Assembly (NCBI GenBank): GCA_900549085.1
Contig: URMO01000072.1
Span: forward strand, 1-11,345
DNA length: 11,345 nt
Reading direction: 5' to 3'
From: an uncultured Collinsella sp.
Lineage (GTDB): Bacteria; Actinomycetota; Coriobacteriia; Coriobacteriales; Coriobacteriaceae
The notes under the pieces were generated by a model that saw nothing but the letters and a program-made list of their open reading frames with translations, had not been told where the DNA came from and made no database searches. Positions within the stretch are counted from its first letter, which is position 1. Each line of letters begins with the position of its first letter. Both the position numbers and the translations under genes were made by a program. Positions 4,851 to 11,345 of this stretch are shown here, in pieces.

Positions 4851-7755
4851 CGAGGACAACACCATCGAGCAAATGAGCATTGAAGCGCTTGCCAACCTAG
4901 GCTGGAGATACGTAGCCGCCGATGACCTCCCGCGCCGCCATGCCGACGTCATGGTCGAGCCCATGGTCAAGGACGCCCTCATCAGGCTTAACCCGGAGAT
5001 CGCAGAAGACCCCGATCGCGCCGACGAGATCATCTACCGACTCAGGGCCCTCATTCAGTCCACAAGTCCGCAGAACCTAGTCTCCACCAACGAGCGGTTC
5101 AAAAAGCTCATCATCGAGGAGAACTCATTCCCCTACGGCAAAGACGGCCGCATGGTCCCCATCCGCTTCTTTGGCACGGCGGCGGACGGCGATCTTGGCA
5201 AAAACGAGTACATCGTCACCAACCAGTGGGTCTACCCCCAGGAGCAGGGCGGCAAGCGCCTCGACCTCGTCCTTCTTGTCAATGGATTTCCGCTCGTCAT
5301 CGGCGAGTTCAAGACGCCTGTGCGCGATTCGATAACCTGGCTCGACGGCGCTGGCGACATCGCTAAATATGAGAAGAGCATCCCGCAGATGTTCGTCTGT
5401 AGCGCGATCAACTTCGCCAGCGAAGGAAAATGCTATCGCTACGGGTCGGTGAACATGCCTCCCGAGATGTGGGGACCCTGGCATGAGGGCGACAAGAAGA
5501 GCGAGGGCACACTTGCCGACGTCAAGAGAAGCATGGCGTCCATGCTAACCCCCACGAACGTCATGGACATCTTCCAGTTCTTCACGCTCTTCGCCACCGA
5601 CAAGAAGCATCGACGCATCAAGCTGATCTGTCGCTACCAACAGTTCGAGGGTGCGAACCTCATCGTGGACCGCGTCCGCGCAGGATACCCGAAGCGTGGC
5701 CTCATTTGGCATTTCCAGGGCTCAGGAAAGTCACTGCTCATGGTATTCGCCGCCCAGAAGCTGCGCATGGTCCCCGAACTCAAGAACCCGACCGTCGTCA
5801 TCGTGGATGACCGAATCAACCTTGAGACCCAGATCACGGGGACCTTCAACGCATCCGATATCCCCAACCTCGCAAGCGCCGGCAGCAAGGAGGAGCTTGA
5901 GTCCTTCTTCAAGCAGGACATGAGAAAGATCCTCATCACCACCATCTTCAAATTCGGCGAGGTTGCGGGGACGCTCAACGAGCGCGAGAACATCATCCTC
6001 ATGGTCGACGAGGCGCACCGCACCCAAGAGGGCGACCTCGGCGAGAAGATGCGCCTCGCCTTGCCAAATGCCTTCTTCTTCGGCCTAACCGGCACGCCTA
6101 TCAACCGAACTGACAAGAACACGTTCCATACCTTCGGCGCTAAAGAAGACAAGTCCGGCTATATGAGCCGTTACTCCTTCGCCGACTCCATCCGCGATCA
6201 CGCCACGCTGCCGCTCCATTTTGAAACCGTTCCCGTCGAGCTCCATGTCAACCAAGAGGTCGTGAACGCCGCCTTTGACGAAATGACCCGAGACCTCAGT
6301 AAAGAGGACAAAGCAGAGCTTACCAGGCGCGTCAAGATCGAAGCCGTCATGAAGGCTCCCGACCGCATTCACAAGGTGTGTGAACACATTGCCAAACACT
6401 TCAAATCGAAGGTTGAGCCCGACGGCTTCAAGGCGCAAGTAGTCTGCTACGACCGAGAGTGCTGCTTGCTGTATAAAGAGGAACTCGACAAGCTCTTGGG
6501 CGCTGATACAGTCGCAATCGTCATGGACACGAACAACGACAAGGAAGACCGCTACAAGGCATACCGTCGAGATCGCGATGCCGAAGAAAAGCTCCTTGAC
6601 CGTTTCCGCGACCCGGACGATCCGCTCAAGATTCTCATCGTCACTGCAAAGCTGCTCACGGGGTTCGATGCGCCCATCCTGCAAACTCAGTACCTTGACA
6701 AGCCCTTGCGCGACCACACGCTGTTGCAGGCAATCTGTCGAACCAACCGCGTCTACAACGACAAGAAGACATTCGGTCTCATTGTCGACTATATCGGCCT
6801 CTTCGACAACGTCGCCAAGTCTCTGCACTTCGACGAGGCCGAGGTGCAGAAGGTCATAACCAACATCGACGAGGTAAAGGCCGAGCTACCCGGGCTTATG
6901 CATTGCTGTCTTGAGTACTTCTCAACGGTCAGAGACCGCCGCAGCGCGGATTGGGAGTCCCTTCTCGAAGCTCAACAATGCCTGCCAACGACAAAGGTGA
7001 AAGACCAGTTTGGGGCCGACTTCTCGGTCTTGAACAGAGCGTGGGAAGCCCTTTCGCCCGACCCATGTCTCAATCCCTACAAGCCCGATTTCATCTGGCT
7101 CTCGCAGGTCTACGATTCCGTGAGACCGGTAGACAATCGCGGGAAGCTCATCTGGGCAGCGCTCGGGCCCAAGACAATCGAGCTCGTGCACGAGAACATC
7201 ACCGTCGAGAGAGTCCGAGACGATGACGACATCCTTGAACTCGACGAGGACATGATCGAGCACTTCATCAACGACAAGGGCAATACCGAGAAGATCACGC
7301 GTAAGCTGGAGATAGATCTCGTCGCCCGAATCCGCAGGCACGATAAGAATGGCAAGTTCCAGAAGCTCGGCGAGCGCCTGGAGGACCTGAGGGAACGTCA
7401 CGAGCAAGGTCTCATCAACAGCGTCGAGTTCCTCAAGATGCTCATCGACCTCGCCAAAGAAGCACGAGCCGCCGAAAAAGAAGTCGTGCCCGAGGAAGAG
7501 GAGGACAAGGGAAAAGCTGCTCTCACTGAGCTCTTTAACGGCATCAAGAACGGCGACACGCCTATCATCGTCGAGAACATCGTCAATGACATTGACGAGA
7601 TCGTTAAGATAACTCGCTTCGACGGCTGGCAAGCTACCACGGCTGGCGTGAAAGAGGTTAAAAAACAGCTCCGCGCCATTCTATGGATGCGCTACAAGCT
7701 CAAAGACCAGGCTCTTTTTGATAAGGCATATTCGTATATCGAACTCTACTATTAG
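4843..7755 (+). CDS. hsdR: Type I restriction endonuclease motor/nuclease subunit R
   Basis: This 970-residue HsdR translocates DNA using ATP and cleaves it when unmethylated sites are bound by the M2S core. The N-terminal PD-(D/E)xK nuclease domain shows RLDLVLLVNG and GEFKTP, with D141 and E155-F-K157 as the catalytic set. The superfamily 2 motor has Walker A GSGKS at 293-297, DEAH at 389-392, GTP at 417-419 and motif VI QAICRTNR at 629-636. A charged helical C-terminal region (KEARAAEKEVVPEEEEDKGK) is likely the assembly domain. Length is normal for the family and all motifs are intact. The ATG at 4843 overlaps the upstream hsdS C-half by 8 bases, which argues that R is made by read-through and coupling from hsdS. 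In this orientation no strong promoter for it is seen between 4113 and 4842. Confidence 0.96.
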   Translation: MFNEDNTIEQMSIEALANLGWRYVAADDLPRRHADVMVEPMVKDALIRLNPEIAEDPDRADEIIYRLRALIQSTSPQNLVSTNERFKKLIIEENSFPYGKDGRMVPIRFFGTAADGDLGKNEYIVTNQWVYPQEQGGKRLDLVLLVNGFPLVIGEFKTPVRDSITWLDGAGDIAKYEKSIPQMFVCSAINFASEGKCYRYGSVNMPPEMWGPWHEGDKKSEGTLADVKRSMASMLTPTNVMDIFQFFTLFATDKKHRRIKLICRYQQFEGANLIVDRVRAGYPKRGLIWHFQGSGKSLLMVFAAQKLRMVPELKNPTVVIVDDRINLETQITGTFNASDIPNLASAGSKEELESFFKQDMRKILITTIFKFGEVAGTLNERENIILMVDEAHRTQEGDLGEKMRLALPNAFFFGLTGTPINRTDKNTFHTFGAKEDKSGYMSRYSFADSIRDHATLPLHFETVPVELHVNQEVVNAAFDEMTRDLSKEDKAELTRRVKIEAVMKAPDRIHKVCEHIAKHFKSKVEPDGFKAQVVCYDRECCLLYKEELDKLLGADTVAIVMDTNNDKEDRYKAYRRDRDAEEKLLDRFRDPDDPLKILIVTAKLLTGFDAPILQTQYLDKPLRDHTLLQAICRTNRVYNDKKTFGLIVDYIGLFDNVAKSLHFDEAEVQKVITNIDEVKAELPGLMHCCLEYFSTVRDRRSADWESLLEAQQCLPTTKVKDQFGADFSVLNRAWEALSPDPCLNPYKPDFIWLSQVYDSVRPVDNRGKLIWAALGPKTIELVHENITVERVRDDDDILELDEDMIEHFINDKGNTEKITRKLEIDLVARIRRHDKNGKFQKLGERLEDLRERHEQGLINSVEFLKMLIDLAKEARAAEKEVVPEEEEDKGKAALTELFNGIKNGDTPIIVENIVNDIDEIVKITRFDGWQATTAGVKEVKKQLRAILWMRYKLKDQALFDKAYSYIELYY

Positions 7756-7780
7756 GCAACAGAAGACAGGCCTCTAGGAA

Positions 7781-7815
7781 CGCTCCGCATCAACCATTTC
7801 ATCGGATGCGGAGCG
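7781..7815 (+). terminator. Hairpin downstream of hsdR, possible terminator
   Basis: CGCTCCGCATC (7781-7791) pairs perfectly with GATGCGGAGCG (7805-7815), an 11-bp stem with a 13-base loop, 26 bases after the hsdR stop. No U-run follows (CCCAATTTG), so it is either a weak or factor-assisted terminator or an mRNA-stabilising structure. The 164 bases from 7816 to 7979 hold nothing else I recognise. Confidence 0.4.
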
Positions 7816-7979
7816 CCCCAATTTGAACGAGCAACGTCTTGCGACGGGCGAACACTGCAATCCCAATGGCCCGATAGCCCTTTCATCATCTGGTGTTTAA
7901 GTTTTCACTAGAAGCCATCCACGCTTTGTAGTTAATTGATTCCTTCTTCGCAGGCGAAAACGACAATGATGTCCGCCCC

Positions 7980-8714
7980 CTACCTCCCCTGCGCCTTTAG
8001 CTTCAGCAGCAGGTCGCCCAGCTCGGGGCACTTGCTAGAGAGGCGCGTCCGGGGTCGCTCGCCCATCCCCCACCGCTGGCGGATCTCCTGGGCGTGCGGG
8101 CTCACACGGTAGTTCCCGTCCATCATCTGCTTGAGCAGCTTGGCGGTTACGCGCGCATCGGCAAGGGCGCTGTGGGCGTGGCCCGTCGACTCGTCGAACT
8201 CGATGCCAAACCACGTTGCCGCATCACTCAAAGAGACGCACCCGTGGCTGCCCACGTCCATGATCGAGGTGTAAAACGCCTGCAGGTCGGCCCAATCCGT
8301 AGGAAATGCGGAAAGGTCGATGTGCTTTGTCTGACACTCGGTCAAAAGCTGTCGACGGTCCGTCCCGCTCCAGCAAACCACCTGGGCGGAGTAGCGACCG
8401 ATCCAATCGCTGAGCCTTTTGATCACCACATAGAGCGGATCGGCCATCGCGGTGTCCACGGCCGATATCCCCGTAAGCTCGCGGACGGGAAACGCAACGC
8501 CTTCGGTAAATTCCGTCTGCACAAACTGCGAGAACTCGCCCATAACGTTGCCGTGGTAATCGAGCTTGACGGCGCCAACCTCGATAATCTCATTGCGAAG
8601 TCCACGGCGCTGGCGCTGCTTTGGCACCGGCGCAAACTCAAAGTCCAGCACAATCTGGCGCGCAAAGTTCGTCGTATCGATAGCCGAGATACACGGCATC
8701 TTTTCAGCTGACAC
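7980..8714 (-). CDS. DEDDh-family 3'-5' exonuclease (DnaQ-like)
   Basis: This 244-residue protein has the three exonuclease motifs of the DnaQ/RNase T fold. Exo I is QIVLDFEFAPV with D24 and E26, Exo II is CWSGTDRRQLL with D119, and Exo III is HAHSALADARVTAKLL with H181 and D186. NEIIEVGAVKLD (41-52) is the usual strand after Exo I. It should bind two metal ions and remove nucleotides from 3' ends. It stands alone rather than being fused to a polymerase, like KapD- or ExoX-type proteins, so the substrate (DNA or RNA) cannot be told. The C-terminus (SPHAQEIRQRWGMGERPRTR) is basic. The GTG at 8714 is taken as start because AAAGG lies about 8 bases upstream; an ATG at 8699 lacks a ribosome site. 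It is a single gene, convergent with hsdR. Confidence 0.85.
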   Translation of the reverse strand: MSAEKMPCISAIDTTNFARQIVLDFEFAPVPKQRQRRGLRNEIIEVGAVKLDYHGNVMGEFSQFVQTEFTEGVAFPVRELTGISAVDTAMADPLYVVIKRLSDWIGRYSAQVVCWSGTDRRQLLTECQTKHIDLSAFPTDWADLQAFYTSIMDVGSHGCVSLSDAATWFGIEFDESTGHAHSALADARVTAKLLKQMMDGNYRVSPHAQEIRQRWGMGERPRTRLSSKCPELGDLLLKLKAQGR

Positions 8715-8738
8715 GGTTAGGGCCTTTCTCCGTTGCCT

Positions 8739-8767
8739 GCCGCCTGCTACATAGCTACATAGGCGGC
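8739..8767. repeat. Inverted repeat with repeated loop, upstream of the exonuclease gene
   Basis: GCCGCCT (8739-8745) pairs with AGGCGGC (8761-8767). The 15-base loop, GCTACATAGCTACAT, contains a tandem ACATAGCT-type repeat. It sits 25 bases upstream of the exonuclease GTG and could be an operator or 5' UTR hairpin; no protein can be assigned. Confidence 0.4.
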
Positions 8768-8980
8768 TATATTGCCGTAAGGATAGGCGCCCGCGCGGAC
8801 ATGAAATCGCCCAGCGCGGCCACCCGGCACCCTTGCGTAAAGCCGCGCTTTGAGATGGCCACGTCGCTGTTATTAGCGAACATATATTCGTATTTATGAC
8901 TGCAGTTTGATAGACTGATTATTGTTGACGGCAGTTCCATGTGCCGGGCAGCGCCCTCCATGCGACGGGAGGTGATGCCC

Positions 8981-9106
8981 ATGACCGATCTGATTGATTT
9001 CGTGAAGCTCCTGACCTCTTTGGTCTCGCTCCTCACGGCGCTTATCGGGCTTACCGAGGCACTCAAGCAGCATTCGAAGCACAAAAAGAGGGGTCGACGC
9101 CGTTAA
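8981..9106 (+). CDS. 41-residue hydrophobic/basic peptide, type I toxin-like
   Basis: This small gene encodes MTDLIDFVKLLTSLVSLLTA followed by LIGLTEALKQHSKHKKRGRR and one more arginine. About 25 hydrophobic residues form one likely membrane segment, followed by a strongly basic tail of some 13 residues. It is supported by GGGAGGTGAT (8967-8976), a near-perfect ribosome site 8 bases before the ATG; an in-frame ATG at 8975 is too close to it. Membrane peptides of this size and layout are typical of type I toxins (TxpA/BsrG/Fst-like) and of holin-like peptides. I recognise no exact family, so the toxin role is inference from shape. Its 3' end overlaps a hairpin (9089-9119), also common in type I modules. 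It is flanked by unrelated convergent genes and is probably its own transcription unit. Upstream, 8768-8966 has no clear promoter or other gene. Confidence 0.6.
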   Translation: MTDLIDFVKLLTSLVSLLTALIGLTEALKQHSKHKKRGRRR

Positions 9107-9119
9107 GGCATTGACCCCT
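9089..9119 (+). terminator. Hairpin overlapping the 3' end of the small peptide gene
   Basis: AGGGGTC (9089-9095) pairs with GACCCCT (9113-9119), with an inner GCC/GGC pair, followed by TTAATCT. This could act as a weak terminator. An alternative and mutually exclusive pairing exists: CGCCGTT (9098-9104) with AACGGCG (9130-9136), plus TTAAGG with CCTTAA. Confidence 0.4.
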
Positions 9120-9203
9120 TAATCTAAGCAACGGCGCTGCCCAGCTCTTCACCACTTGGGCTGCCGTCAGCCTTATTTTACCCACGGGACAAACCCTTTG
9201 AAG

Positions 9204-9220
9204 TGCGGCTTGGCGCCGCA
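9204..9220. terminator. Small GC hairpin between peptide gene and permease
   Basis: TGCGGC (9204-9209) pairs with GCCGCA (9215-9220), loop TTGGC. With the larger hairpin next to it, this probably ends permease transcription, but neither has a U-run. Confidence 0.3.
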
Positions 9221-9223
9221 TGA

Positions 9224-9255
9224 CGTCGGCGGACGAGGCGATGCGTCCGCCGACG
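9224..9255 (-). terminator. Strong hairpin downstream of the permease gene
   Basis: CGTCGGCGGACG (9224-9235) pairs perfectly with CGTCCGCCGACG (9244-9255), a 12-bp GC-rich stem with an 8-base loop, 17 bases beyond the permease stop. The lack of a following U-run on either strand makes a classical intrinsic terminator uncertain. Its position between convergent genes fits a bidirectional transcription end. Confidence 0.5.
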
Positions 9256-9271
9256 AATAGCACCGAATTGG

Positions 9272-10666
9272 TTACTTCTTGCTCTCGGGCAAGACCAGAT
9301 CCACGGCAGCGTCCTTGGCAGCATCGATGTGCTGTGCCACGACCGGCGTCTGCGGAAGGATCAGGTTAAGGACAATGGCCATGATGGCGGTGGGGGTTAC
9401 GGCATTGGAGCCGATGACGGTGGACACCCAGGTGGGCATACCCTCGCCGGCTAGGCAACCGCTGGCCATCCAGATACCCAGGCCAAAGACGACGGAGGTA
9501 CCGACGATGGTGGTAGTGCGCTGCGTGAGGCCCTCGCGGGTGAACATGCGCACGCCGTTCATGGTGATGGTGCCAAAGACGCCGACGGTCGCGCCGCCGA
9601 TGACGGGCTGCGGGATAGCGGAAAGGACGGCAGAGAGCTGCGGGAACAGACCGGCGATGGCAAAGACGGCCGCGATGGTCACAAAGACCCACTTGTTGAC
9701 GACCTTGTTGGAGCAGATGATGCCCACGTTCTGGCCAAGGGCGCTGGTGGGAAGACCGCCCAGCAGGCCGCCGACCATAGAGGTGAGGCCCTGGGACACA
9801 ATAGCGCCGGAGAGCTCGCGCTCGGTGGGCATACGGTCGATGGAGCCCAGGCAGGCGGCGGAAACGTCACCGATAACCTGGATGGCGACCATGGGGAACA
9901 CGACAGCGAGGGTAATGCAGACCTCGGGATCAAACTCGAGCGCGTAGGGCATGAGCTTGGGAAGGGCGAAGACCTGAGCGGTGGCGACGCTGGAGAAGTC
10001 GATCATGCCAAAGGGGATCGAAACGATCATGCCAACGATCATGCCAAAGAACACGGATCCCAGCTTGAGCGTGCCCTTGCCAAAGTTGGCGAGCGCAAAG
10101 ACCACGGCGAAGGTGATAAGAGCGACGCACCAGGCCTGCGGGGTGCCCCACAGCGGCGTACCCATACCGCCGGCCATATACTTGACAGCCGTGGGATAGA
10201 GAGAGACGCCAATGGAGAAGATGACCGTACCGGTCACGACGGGCGGGAATAGCCACTTAATCTTGCTGTAAGCCAGACCAAAGAGGACCGCGACGGCGCC
10301 GCCGACGATCTCGCCGCCCAGCAGCGCACCAAAGCTAAAGCCCGAGGCACCCATGGCCTGGAGGGCCGGGAGGAACGCGAACGAAACGCCCATGACGATG
10401 GGCAGGCCGCCGCCGATGCGACGGAAGGGAGCGAAGGCCTGAAGGGCCGTGTCGATTGCCGAAAGAATGAGCGCGACCTGGATGATGTCGGTGCTCTGCT
10501 GGCTATTAAAGCCGTAGACGCCGGCCATGATGACAGCCGGGGTGATGATACCGGCAAACGAAGCCAGTACGTGCTGAAGGGCACACGGGATCATTTCCTT
10601 AACGGGAGGCATGCCTTCACGAGTGAACAGGGCTTCAGTGCCGTTCTTAACCGTCTCCTGGGTCAT
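9272..10666 (-). CDS. NCS2-family nucleobase permease (xanthine/uracil type)
   Basis: This 464-residue integral membrane protein is built almost wholly of hydrophobic segments, as expected for the 14-helix NCS2 (nucleobase:cation symporter-2) fold that takes up xanthine, uracil or related bases with protons or sodium. Family marks are LQHVLASFAGIITPAVIMAG near residue 25-45, QVIGDVSAACLGSIDRMPTE, the signature SALGQNVGII with Q312-N-V-G315, and IPQPVIGGATVGVFGTITMN. The Q-N-x-G signature is closer to xanthine/purine members than to UraA, which has ENIG, but substrate is not certain. The ATG at 10666 is chosen over the longer frame from 10753 because GGTGG lies 5 bases upstream and the upstream codons (RRHNLNPALRHNR) are not family-like. 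It is divergent from a PAS-domain regulator that may control it. Confidence 0.9.
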   Translation of the reverse strand: MTQETVKNGTEALFTREGMPPVKEMIPCALQHVLASFAGIITPAVIMAGVYGFNSQQSTDIIQVALILSAIDTALQAFAPFRRIGGGLPIVMGVSFAFLPALQAMGASGFSFGALLGGEIVGGAVAVLFGLAYSKIKWLFPPVVTGTVIFSIGVSLYPTAVKYMAGGMGTPLWGTPQAWCVALITFAVVFALANFGKGTLKLGSVFFGMIVGMIVSIPFGMIDFSSVATAQVFALPKLMPYALEFDPEVCITLAVVFPMVAIQVIGDVSAACLGSIDRMPTERELSGAIVSQGLTSMVGGLLGGLPTSALGQNVGIICSNKVVNKWVFVTIAAVFAIAGLFPQLSAVLSAIPQPVIGGATVGVFGTITMNGVRMFTREGLTQRTTTIVGTSVVFGLGIWMASGCLAGEGMPTWVSTVIGSNAVTPTAIMAIVLNLILPQTPVVAQHIDAAKDAAVDLVLPESKK

Positions 10667-10753
10667 TTGACCACCAATCCTCGAAATAGTTGTTTTCGCA
10701 TCTAACGCTCTATTGTGACGCAGTGCGGGGTTGAGGTTGTGCCTTCGTTGCAT

Positions 10754-10782
10754 ATCGTATTAAAGATGATTCTCATTCTCAA
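10754..10782 (-). promoter_or_regulatory. Promoter of the permease gene
   Basis: On the minus strand, TTGAGA (10782-10777), a 17-base spacer and TACGAT (10759-10754) make a good sigma-70-type promoter. It is preceded by an A/T-rich stretch resembling an UP element. It implies a 5' leader of about 80 bases before the ATG at 10666. I see no purine riboswitch in that leader. Confidence 0.55.
10767..10781 (-). promoter_or_regulatory. Fur-like 7-1-7 box over the permease promoter
   Basis: The minus-strand 15-mer TGAGAATGAGAATCA matches 12 of the 14 fixed positions of the Fur 7-1-7 consensus TGATAATNATTATCA. It covers the -35 element and part of the spacer, a place where a bound repressor would block transcription. 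The match is by eye and the cognate regulator is not in the window. Confidence 0.35.
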
Positions 10783-11017
10783 TAATAATTTTTTGTTATC
10801 AGACTATTCTTGAGCTGAGACAATGCATTTCCGCAGGTCAAGAAAGTGTCTGGTCAAAATAACATCTAACTTTTCTTTTGGTCGACCGTTTACCGCCGAA
10901 TTCCTACCGCTCGTCTGTATTACGCAATGTACCTGCGGATATACGAGATGATGAGCAGCGTGTTACCATGATAAAAAATTGTTATGAACACTTCGATAGA
11001 ACCCAAAGGAGTTGCCC

Positions 11018-11345
11018 GTGAACGAGACCGTACGTCGTTTTTTGCCGATGGTCGATTTCCTGGAGCAGATACTCGGCAAAAACAGCGAAATCGTGCTGCA
11101 CGATTTCTCGGATCCCGACCACGCCATCGTCGATATTCGCAACGGCATCGTAAGCGGCCGTAAGGTCGGCGGTCCCGCCACCGATCTGGCGCTCAAGATC
11201 ATGCACGACGCTAAGTATCGCGACCTGCCGTTTATTACGGGCTATGAGGGCCGCGGTGCCGGTGGCAAGACATTGGAGTCAGCGACGTACTTTATCCGCG
11301 AGAATGACGAGATCGTCGGCATGCTCTGCGTCAACACCGACCTCT
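11018..11345 (+). CDS. YheO-like PAS-domain transcriptional regulator, N-terminal part
   Basis: The reading frame starts at GTG 11018 with AAAGGAG (11005-11011) six bases upstream and stays open to the right edge (109 codons). It gives NETVRRFLPMVDFLEQILGK, then NSEIVLHDFSDPDHAIVDIR, VGGPATDLALKIMHD, FITGYEGRGAGGKTLESATY and NDEIVGMLCVNTDL. This is the pattern of the YheO-like PAS domain (PAS_6), which in complete proteins of about 220 residues is followed by a C-terminal helix-turn-helix. The DNA-binding part would lie outside the window. Divergence from the permease suggests it senses a small ligand and controls that gene or its own, which is inference. A 17-codon frame (10968-11021) ends across the GTG start and could couple translation. 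Confidence 0.8.
   Translation, partial: MNETVRRFLPMVDFLEQILGKNSEIVLHDFSDPDHAIVDIRNGIVSGRKVGGPATDLALKIMHDAKYRDLPFITGYEGRGAGGKTLESATYFIRENDEIVGMLCVNTDL

Larger units (their letters stand above)
10667..11017. other. 351-bp divergent intergenic region
   Basis: This region is AT-rich compared with the flanking genes. It holds the permease promoter and Fur-like box (10754-10782), a GGTCAA direct repeat (10836-10841 and 10852-10857), the palindrome GGTCGACC (10880-10887), and an imperfect dyad with GTGTT at 10960-10964 and AACAC at 10987-10991. The dyad lies just before the regulator gene and is a possible autoregulatory operator. No clear -35/-10 pair was found for the rightward gene. No RNA gene recognised. 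Confidence 0.5.

Noticed and set aside
6085..6828. 247-codon minus-strand frame opposite hsdR (also 6922-7632)
   Set aside because: It is entirely antisense to the HsdR motor domain, whose motifs are clear. No independent support.
7816..7979. RNA gene or extra coding sequence after hsdR
   Set aside because: No tRNA-like cloverleaf, no frame with a ribosome site and no conserved motif seen.
8094..8711. 205-codon plus-strand frame opposite the exonuclease
   Set aside because: The minus strand carries the full set of DEDDh motifs; this frame shows no recognisable domain.
8767..9263. Minus-strand frames across the small peptide region (8767-9084, 9063-9263)
   Set aside because: No ribosome sites and no family resemblance; the plus-strand small gene with a strong ribosome site explains this stretch better.
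9279..9947. 222-codon plus-strand frame opposite the permease
   Set aside because: Antisense shadow of a well-supported membrane protein.
10667..10760. Purine riboswitch before the permease
   Set aside because: The leader of about 80 bases shows none of the conserved purine-aptamer loops that I can recognise.

Overview
The window looks like a stretch of an actinobacterial, Coriobacteriia-type gut genome, most likely Collinsella or a close relative. This is inferred from the high GC content, strong GGAGG ribosome sites, GTG starts, the style of the HsdS central region (LLTACDDVVKSQFV) and the permease / YheO-like regulator pair. No rRNA or other phylogenetic marker is present, so the assignment is provisional.

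Bases 1-7755 hold a rearranged Type I restriction-modification locus. Reading leftward from a promoter at about 4155-4182 on the minus strand are two different, overlapping hsdM genes (4112-2613 and 2623-1133). They are followed by a short hsdS N-terminal half (1131-592) and a second hsdS N-terminal half (595-281) whose frame breaks just before the central region (276-1, running off the left edge). Reading rightward from the same intergenic region are an hsdS C-terminal half (4242-4850) and hsdR (4843-7755). No HsdS visible here is intact. The pieces are delimited by a 15-bp core, GACAAATTGTGATTT, at 40-54 and 613-627 (direct) and 4224-4238 (inverted). Longer arms flank it: 54 bp shared by 1-54 and 4224-4277, and 42 bp shared by 40-81 and 613-654. 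This is the layout of an invertible, phase-variable hsdS system. Recombination between the core at 613 and the one at 4224 would rebuild, in frame, a canonical co-directional hsdM-hsdM-hsdS-hsdR operon. In the orientation shown, hsdR and the hsdS C-half are separated from the only clear promoter. No recombinase gene is visible; it would have to lie left of the window or elsewhere.

Bases 7756-9271 hold a hairpin after hsdR, a DEDDh 3'-5' exonuclease-like gene on the minus strand (8714-7980), and a 41-residue hydrophobic/basic peptide gene on the plus strand (8981-9106). The peptide gene has an excellent ribosome site and resembles type I toxin peptides. Hairpins overlap its 3' end and follow it.

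Bases 9272-11345 hold an NCS2 nucleobase (xanthine/uracil-type) permease on the minus strand and, divergent from it across 351 bp, the start of a YheO-like PAS-domain regulator that runs off the right edge. The permease has a recognisable promoter (TTGAGA-17-TACGAT) overlapped by a Fur-like 15-mer.
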